A DNA stretch of 6,738 bases. Origin: Eubacterium sp. (GTDB lineage Bacteria; Bacillota; Clostridia; Lachnospirales; Lachnospiraceae). The DNA lies in contig JAILAS010000107.1 in NCBI GenBank assembly GCA_024681495.1, positions 1-6,738 of the forward strand. Reading direction: 5' to 3'. Positions 1-4,704 of this stretch are shown in pieces. A model generated the notes under the pieces. That model ran no database searches. It saw nothing but the letters and a program-made list of their open reading frames with translations, and was not told where the DNA came from. A program made the position numbers and the translations under genes. The number at the start of each line of letters is the position of its first letter. Position 1 is the first letter of the stretch.

Positions 1-494
1 TCGGGACCGTAATCCTCGAGGATGTTGCCGGTCTTCTTCGTCTTGGGGATGAGTATCCTCACGTGGTCCGAGACGAGCTGCAAGAGGTCCCTGTCCCCGG
101 ATACAATGCGCACGTCGAGCCCCGTCTCCTCCGCCTTGAGCGAGATGGTGCCCAGCACGTCGTCGGCCTCGTATCCCTCGAGCTCGACCACGTCGATATC
201 CATAGCAACGAGCGTCTCCTTAATGAGAGGAACCTGCTCGCGGAGCTCGGGATCCATGGGCTTTCTGGTGCCCTTGTATTCCTCGAACATCTTATGGCGG
301 AAGGTCGGCGAGTGAACGTCGAACGCTATGGTCAGATAGTCGGGCTTTTCGACCTCGACGATCTTGAACATAATGTTCAAAAAGCCCATCACGGCATTGG
401 TGTGGACCCCCTTGGAGTTGGTGAGGTCCGGCATACCGTAGTAGGCTCTGTGCAGAATACTGTGTCCGTCGATTAAAACCAGCTTTTCTCTCAT
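1..494 (-). CDS. polA: DNA polymerase I, N-terminal 5'-3' exonuclease part (partial, runs off left edge)
   Basis: Encodes the first 164 residues of DNA polymerase I, which removes RNA primers and fills gaps in lagging-strand synthesis and excision repair. The visible part is the FEN-like 5'-3' nuclease domain. It begins MREKLVLIDGHS, with the metal-binding Asp at residue 9 and a second acidic site at D59 (AFDVHSPTFRHKMF). These are followed by the basic arch segment EEYKGTRKPM (71-80), the EADD metal cluster (109-112) and SGDRDLLQL (132-140) with two further metal-ligand aspartates. All the nuclease ligands expected in this stretch are present. The ATG at 494 is preceded by AGAGG at 6-7 nt spacing, and the N-terminus matches the family start exactly. 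The rest of the protein (usually about 850-900 aa in total) lies beyond the left edge, so it cannot be seen whether the 3'-5' proofreading site is intact. Confidence 0.96.
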   Translation of the reverse strand, partial: MREKLVLIDGHSILHRAYYGMPDLTNSKGVHTNAVMGFLNIMFKIVEVEKPDYLTIAFDVHSPTFRHKMFEEYKGTRKPMDPELREQVPLIKETLVAMDIDVVELEGYEADDVLGTISLKAEETGLDVRIVSGDRDLLQLVSDHVRILIPKTKKTGNILEDYGP

Positions 495-500
495 TATTTT

Positions 501-506
501 CCTCTC
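501..506 (-). promoter_or_regulatory. Ribosome binding site of polA
   Basis: On the minus strand GAGAGG lies 6 nt upstream of the polA ATG. It supports the start at 494. The site is 7 nt downstream of the base of the hairpin at 514-537, so the hairpin and ribosome loading are close neighbours. Confidence 0.7.
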
Positions 507-513
507 ACATAAC

Positions 514-537
514 CAATGGGAGCCGAAGCTCCCATTG
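514..537 (-). terminator. UUCG-capped hairpin between mcp and polA (terminator-like, weak U-tract)
   Basis: CAATGGGAGC and GCTCCCATTG form a perfect 10-bp stem around four bases. Read on the minus strand the loop is C(UUCG)G, an exceptionally stable tetraloop known from many terminators. The hairpin starts 31 nt after the mcp stop codon, so it is well placed to end or process the mcp transcript. The following bases (GTTATGTG) are not a real U-run, so termination by this element alone may be partial. It could instead be a stabilising 3' end or an intergenic processing stem that lets some transcription continue into polA. Confidence 0.6.
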
Positions 538-568
538 TAAATAAAGTCTGTAAAGTTTCGACAACCGC

Positions 569-2356
569 TTATGCTTCAAACTTAGCGGTGGTCTCCTTGA
601 AGGAATCGGAAATCTCCTTGTTGATATTCACATCGGAGTTAATCTGTGAAATCTCGCCAACGAGCTCCGTGGTCTCCTCAGCCGCCGTCGATACCGCATT
701 GGAGCTCTCGTCCACTGCGTTCGAAACGTCCGCGAATCTGGATACCATGCTATTGATAATCTCGGTAAGAGATTCGGCGTTGTGTGCGAACTCCTTCATC
801 TTATCGTTGATGTAGGACGCATCGTCCGAATACTGCTCACCGGACTCAACGAATCTGTCATAGTCGACCATAACGGTCTCATCGATGTACTTAACGATCT
901 CATTGGAGCTCTTAATAAGCGAGTTAACCGAATTGATAACCTGATTATTAATCTCCTGGATGTCGTTAGCCGTCTCTCTGGAGGAATCGGCAAGGTTTCT
1001 AATCTCCTCTGCAACGACTGCGAATCCCTTACCTGCTTCACCCGCACGGGCTGCCTCAATCGAAGCATTAAGTGCGAGGAGGTTCGTCTGGGTAGAGATG
1101 CTGAGGATCTCATCCGTAAGTCCCTGTACCTGGGATACGCTCTCGGAATCCTTTATAGCCTTGCGGAGAGCGCTCTCTATGGAACCGATAACGCTGGTAG
1201 CGTTTTCCTTATTAGCAAGTGCGCCTTCCCTAAGGGTGGTAGCCCTGTCGTTCATGGCGTCTGAGTAATCGAGAATCTCGCCTGCGGATGCGGCCATGGT
1301 CTCGACCTCCTCACGTGCGCTGGATGCGCCCTGTGATACGGAAGCCATGGATCCGGAAACCTCGGTCATGGTAGCTGCAAGCTCTTCCATAACTGCTGAA
1401 ATGTCCGTAGCGTTAGAGTTAGAGTTACTTACGTTACCAATGATACTGGATACGATGGAATCCATCTGTACGGAATTGTCCGTAAGCTGCATCATGATCT
1501 GCTGCAGCGTCTCTACGAACATGTTAATGCCGTTCGCAAGCTCTCCAACCTCGTCATTGGTGGTAACGCTGACTCTGGCGCTGAGATCTCCGCGTCCCTG
1601 CTCGATGCTGTCGGTGATAGCGGAAAGGTCTGCGTGTGTCCTCTTAATGGGTGTAACCACATTCCTGTGTACGTTAAAGATACAGAACACAAGGATGATG
1701 AAGAATATAACCAGCGTGATAATACCTGTAGTACGGGACGAATTATACGTAGCCTGCTGGGAAACTATGGTAGCAGCAGTCTCTGTATCATTGGCCTCCT
1801 TAAGAGCGGTGATGTCAGCCTCAACCGCTACGCCTGCCATGGTCATGTCGCCGTCAGCGATGGCGATGGCGCCTTCAATATCGTTGGCAGCGGCCAGCTT
1901 ATAAGCCTCTTCATATAGCGCAATGAAGGTGGCATAGTCAGTATTCAGCGCCTCCAACGCAGTGGCAGCATCTCCTCCGCCAAAATTCAATCCGGCGAGA
2001 ATCTCTCCGGTGGTCGTCATATTGGTTTCAAGGTCTCCTGCAATGTGCTCGGCATTCTCACCGTCACGTCCAACAATGTACGCAAAAATGAGCTTCTGCT
2101 CTGCCTGAAAACCTGTGCTGAGCTGTCCGATGTTATCGATGTTAGCTATTGCAAAATCCTCAATCTGGACACTCTTGCTCTGTACCTGAGCCGAGAGATA
2201 AAGCATCAGTAATAATCCGATTACAGCCGCCGCTGTAAGCAATCCAACCGGAAACAGCACCTTGCCTGTGATGCCGAACTTCCCCCTGCGGCCTACCTTC
2301 TTCTTTTTAACCGGCTTCTTCTCGTCAACAACTTCCTGGGTCTCATTTTCTTTCAT
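569..2356 (-). CDS. Methyl-accepting chemotaxis protein (transmembrane chemoreceptor)
   Basis: A 595-aa chemoreceptor that should sense an extracellular ligand and control the CheA kinase through CheW, steering flagellar rotation. In order: a lysine/arginine-rich cytoplasmic tail (about 1-30), TM1 (about 31-56), an extracellular helical sensor of about 150 residues (57-209) that resembles a four-helix-bundle type rather than Cache, TM2 (about 210-228), HAMP (about 229-283, ending DEVGELANGINMF), then the signalling coiled coil. The conserved hairpin tip is at about 420-466, with NLLALNASIEAARAGE and GFAVVAEEIRNLA. No C-terminal CheR-binding pentapeptide is seen; the end is TTAKFEA. The ligand cannot be predicted. 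I chose the ATG at 2356 because AAGGAGG lies 6 nt ahead of it. An in-frame ATG at 2431 would add 25 residues. No che or flagellar gene is adjacent, so this is an orphan receptor gene. Its own promoter and the terminator upstream make it a single-gene transcript, possibly with leakage into polA. Confidence 0.95.
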   Translation of the reverse strand: MKENETQEVVDEKKPVKKKKVGRRGKFGITGKVLFPVGLLTAAAVIGLLLMLYLSAQVQSKSVQIEDFAIANIDNIGQLSTGFQAEQKLIFAYIVGRDGENAEHIAGDLETNMTTTGEILAGLNFGGGDAATALEALNTDYATFIALYEEAYKLAAANDIEGAIAIADGDMTMAGVAVEADITALKEANDTETAATIVSQQATYNSSRTTGIITLVIFFIILVFCIFNVHRNVVTPIKRTHADLSAITDSIEQGRGDLSARVSVTTNDEVGELANGINMFVETLQQIMMQLTDNSVQMDSIVSSIIGNVSNSNSNATDISAVMEELAATMTEVSGSMASVSQGASSAREEVETMAASAGEILDYSDAMNDRATTLREGALANKENATSVIGSIESALRKAIKDSESVSQVQGLTDEILSISTQTNLLALNASIEAARAGEAGKGFAVVAEEIRNLADSSRETANDIQEINNQVINSVNSLIKSSNEIVKYIDETVMVDYDRFVESGEQYSDDASYINDKMKEFAHNAESLTEIINSMVSRFADVSNAVDESSNAVSTAAEETTELVGEISQINSDVNINKEISDSFKETTAKFEA

Positions 2357-2362
2357 AACTGT

Positions 2363-2369
2363 CCTCCTT
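2363..2369 (-). promoter_or_regulatory. Ribosome binding site that decides the mcp start
   Basis: AAGGAGG on the minus strand, 6 nt before the ATG at 2356. It is a near-perfect Shine-Dalgarno match and is the main reason for preferring this start over the in-frame ATG at 2431. It lies inside the reading frame that would be used from the upstream ATG. Confidence 0.85.
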
Positions 2370-2428
2370 AAGTGTGATGAATTTATATAATCCAGACATG
2401 GCAAATGTCGAAGATTCTCATCAACAAA

Positions 2429-2446
2429 CATGGAAATATCTCCATG
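2429..2446 (-). other. Small hairpin at the 5' end of the mcp leader
   Basis: CATGGA and TCCATG form a 6-bp stem with a 6-nt loop. It starts almost exactly where transcription from the predicted promoter should begin. The stem contains most of a GGAG motif and the ATG at 2431, so in RNA it would mask that alternative start. A second, weaker 5-bp inverted repeat (GACAT/ATGTC) lies at 2395-2409. Both are short and could be chance in AT-rich DNA. Confidence 0.35.
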
Positions 2447-2453
2447 CTCAACT

Positions 2454-2483
2454 ATTATAACTCATTAACATAAATAACTTCAA
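2454..2483 (-). promoter_or_regulatory. Predicted sigma-A-type promoter of mcp
   Basis: On the minus strand a perfect -10 TATAAT (2454-2459) lies 18 bp from a -35-like TTGAAG (2478-2483, four of six consensus bases). Transcription would begin near 2447, giving a leader of about 90 nt before the preferred ATG. No convincing motility-sigma (TAAA-N15-CCGATAT type) box was seen in the gap, which suggests housekeeping expression. Confidence 0.6.
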
Positions 2484-2487
2484 GCAT

Positions 2488-2520
2488 AAAAAAGCCCCCG
2501 GACAAATATGTCCGGGGACT
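2488..2520 (-). terminator. Rho-independent terminator of hppA
   Basis: The minus strand reads AGTCCCCGGACA, loop TATT, then TGTCCGGGGGCT, followed by a run of six T (one shared with the stem). This is a 12-bp stem with a single G-U wobble, GC-rich at its core, with a proper U-tract. It starts 26 nt after the hppA stop codon. On the plus strand there is no T-run after the stem, so it acts in the minus direction only. It ends about 5 nt before the -35 box of mcp and so insulates the two genes. Confidence 0.93.
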
Positions 2521-2546
2521 GAATGCTCAAAGCGTATCGGGTATTA

Positions 2547-4550
2547 CTAGAAGATACCTCCAACCTTGGAAAGAAGGGGAGCGAATACGAGTGATACGAT
2601 CGTCATAAGCTTAATAAGGATGTTGATAGAGGGACCTGAGGTATCCTTAAAAGGATCACCTACGGTATCACCAACAACGGCTGCCTTGTGGGGCTCGGAA
2701 CCCTTGCCACCGTGAGCGCCGCCCTCGATGTACTTCTTAGCGTTATCCCATGCGCCACCAGCGTTAGCCATGAAGATAGCCATCATTACACCGGTAACGA
2801 GCGCGCCTGCGAGGAGTCCACCGAGCGCCTCAACGCCAAGGAAGAAACCTACTACGAGAGGTACGATAACTGCCATAAGTCCGGGCACGATCATCTCCTT
2901 AAGAGATGCAGTGGTGGAAATAGCTACGCAGTTCTTATAGTCGGGCTTGGAAGTTCCCTCAAGAATTCCCTTGTCCTCACGGAACTGACGACGTACTTCC
3001 TCGATCATCTGGTGAGCTGCCTTGGAAACTGCCTCCATGGTGATGGCGGAGAATACGAAGGGAAGCATACCACCGATGAACAGACCGATAACTACGCGGG
3101 GCTCAAGGATGTTGATACCCTCAGTAGTAATACCAACTGCCTGTGCGTAGGAAACGAACAGTGCAAGAGCAGTAAGAGCAGCAGATCCGATAGCGAATCC
3201 CTTACCCATAGCTGCGGTGGTGTTACCTACGGAGTCGAGCTTGTCCGTGATGTCACGAACGCTCTCGTCGAGATCAGCCATCTCTGCGATACCACCGGCA
3301 TTGTCGGCGATGGGGCCGTAAGCATCAACTGCAAGAGTGATACCAAGGGTGGAAAGCATACCTACTGCAGCAAGTGCGATACCGTAAAGGCCGGCCACGC
3401 TGTAAGCTACGAGGATAGCTACGCAGATAAGGATTACGGGGATTGCGGTGGAACGCATTCCAACTGCAAGTCCGGAAATGATGTTTGTAGCGGAACCGGT
3501 CTCGGACTGCTCTGCAATCTTCTTAACCGAACCATAAGCATCAGAAGTGTAAATCTCGGTAACCATACCGATAATAACGCCGACTGCAAGACCTGCAATA
3601 ACTGCGATTGCGGGCTTGATGTCGCCCATCAGCTTAATGCTGAGTACGATGGAGCAGATAACAACGAGTACAGACGAAAGATATGTACCGGTGTTAAGTG
3701 CCTTATGGGGATCGGAGTTCTCGTTACCACGAACGAAGAAGCATCCGATTACGGACGAAATGATTCCGGCTGCGGCGAGGAATACGGGAAGAAGTACATA
3801 ACCCATGCTCTCTCCGCTGGCTACCATGGCTGCGCCAAGGGTAAGTGCGGAAACGATAGAACCAACATAAGACTCGAAAAGGTCGGCACCCATACCAGCC
3901 ACATCACCTACGTTGTCACCAACGTTATCAGCGATAACTGCGGGGTTTCTGGGGTCATCCTCGGGGATACCTGCCTCAACCTTACCAACGAGATCGGCAC
4001 CAACGTCAGCAGCCTTGGTGTAGATACCACCGCCGACACGGGCGAAAAGTGCGATTGAAGAAGCACCGAGGGAATATCCTGTAAGGACATCAACGTTCTG
4101 GCCTGTAATATAGTAGATAACGGTCACACCGAAGAGACCGAGGCCTACCACACACATACCCATAACGGAACCGCCCTTGAATGCAATTCCGAGGGCCTTG
4201 TTCATGCCACCCTCTTTAGCGGCGTTTGCAGTACGAACGTTAGCCTTAGTAGCAACGGTCATACCGATGTAGCCTGCTGCGGTGGAGAACAGTGCTCCGA
4301 TTACGAAGCAAACAGCTGTCATCCAGCTTACTCCGAAGCCGATTACAACAAAGAGTACGATAACGAAGATTACCAGCACCTTGTACTCGGCCATAAGGAA
4401 TGCCTTAGCTCCCTCTGCGATTGCAGCTGCAATCTCAGACATGCGATCAGTTCCTTCAGATTCTTTGGAAATCTGCGTAGCCCTGAACAGTCCGAACAAA
4501 AGAGCGCATACCGCGATAGCGGGCACTACCAGATACAATGGACTTAACAT
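2547..4550 (-). CDS. hppA: K+-dependent membrane pyrophosphatase, probably Na+-translocating
   Basis: A 667-aa integral membrane enzyme that hydrolyses PPi and uses the energy to pump cations out of the cell. It is hydrophobic throughout, consistent with the family's 16 membrane helices. The substrate-binding signature D-x7-K-x-E is at 182-192 (ADVGADLVGKVE). It is followed by the Asp-rich loop DNVGDNVGDVAG (208-219), the second Asp cluster DNAGGIAEMADLDES (416-430), and the third, GDTVGDPFKDTSGPS (627-641). In GNTTAAMGKG (442-451) Ala446 and Gly449 occupy the positions that distinguish K+-dependent enzymes (K+-independent ones have Lys and Thr, GNTTKAVTKG). GADLFESYVGS (221-231) carries Glu226 at the place typical of Na+-pumping members. 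Plant-type H+ pumps have FGSYAE here, with the Glu one helix turn later. A dual Na+/H+ pump cannot be excluded. The ATG at 4550 has AGGAGG 9 nt upstream. Own promoter and terminator, so a monocistronic unit. Confidence 0.97.
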   Translation of the reverse strand: MLSPLYLVVPAIAVCALLFGLFRATQISKESEGTDRMSEIAAAIAEGAKAFLMAEYKVLVIFVIVLFVVIGFGVSWMTAVCFVIGALFSTAAGYIGMTVATKANVRTANAAKEGGMNKALGIAFKGGSVMGMCVVGLGLFGVTVIYYITGQNVDVLTGYSLGASSIALFARVGGGIYTKAADVGADLVGKVEAGIPEDDPRNPAVIADNVGDNVGDVAGMGADLFESYVGSIVSALTLGAAMVASGESMGYVLLPVFLAAAGIISSVIGCFFVRGNENSDPHKALNTGTYLSSVLVVICSIVLSIKLMGDIKPAIAVIAGLAVGVIIGMVTEIYTSDAYGSVKKIAEQSETGSATNIISGLAVGMRSTAIPVILICVAILVAYSVAGLYGIALAAVGMLSTLGITLAVDAYGPIADNAGGIAEMADLDESVRDITDKLDSVGNTTAAMGKGFAIGSAALTALALFVSYAQAVGITTEGINILEPRVVIGLFIGGMLPFVFSAITMEAVSKAAHQMIEEVRRQFREDKGILEGTSKPDYKNCVAISTTASLKEMIVPGLMAVIVPLVVGFFLGVEALGGLLAGALVTGVMMAIFMANAGGAWDNAKKYIEGGAHGGKGSEPHKAAVVGDTVGDPFKDTSGPSINILIKLMTIVSLVFAPLLSKVGGIF

Positions 4551-4559
4551 TATTTCTTT

Positions 4560-4565
4560 CCTCCT
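4560..4565 (-). promoter_or_regulatory. Ribosome binding site of hppA
   Basis: AGGAGG on the minus strand, 9 nt before the ATG at 4550. A strong match that fixes the start of the pyrophosphatase. Confidence 0.85.
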
Positions 4566-4612
4566 ACAACTATTGATAAAAATTTGAAAAAAATATTTTT
4601 ACAGCATTTGAT

Positions 4613-4642
4613 ATAGTAGCACAATTGTCCTCGTCATGTCAA
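4613..4642 (-). promoter_or_regulatory. Predicted strong sigma-A promoter of hppA
   Basis: On the minus strand a perfect -35 TTGACA (4637-4642) is followed after 18 bp by TACTAT (4613-4618), with TG one base upstream of the -10 (TGCTACTAT), an extended -10. Transcription should begin near 4606, giving a leader of about 55 nt. That leader is very A/T-rich, with an AAAAATATTTTT stretch around 4591-4602, and ends in the AGGAGG site. The promoter lies wholly in the gap after the topoisomerase gene, so hppA need not depend on read-through. Confidence 0.75.
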
Positions 4643-4704
4643 CGAACAAAGCTACCTAAAATGCCTGCTGCCACTTGCCAATTTCTAACAAAAATCACGA
4701 CTGA

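Noticed and set aside
534..564. Possible promoter for polA: TTGTCG (559-564) and TACAAT (534-539) on the minus strand.
   Set aside because: The spacing is 19 bp and the -35 is a poor match; the -10 overlaps the hairpin stem. Too weak to annotate, although a weak promoter here is not excluded.
1296..1904. Plus-strand open frames opposite mcp (for example 202 codons).
   Set aside because: Ser/Met/Ala-rich mirror translation of the coiled-coil receptor. No start signals or domains support it.
2357..2447. Possible c-di-GMP or other riboswitch in the mcp leader, as found upstream of some clostridial chemotaxis genes.
   Set aside because: The leader is AT-rich and holds only two tiny inverted repeats. 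None of the conserved GEMM sequence blocks (such as CACGCACAGGGCAAACC) is present, and it is too short for most other classes.
2688..4058. Plus-strand open frame (456 codons) opposite hppA.
   Set aside because: A shadow of the highly biased hppA codons. The translation is rich in Cys, Asn, Gly and Ser in a repetitive way, and it has no family likeness. The minus frame has all the pyrophosphatase motifs.
4580..4602. AT-rich near-palindrome (AAAAATATTTTT) in the hppA leader as a terminator or attenuator.
   Set aside because: The stem would be all A-U and unstable, with no GC core. It is better explained as ordinary AT-rich leader sequence.
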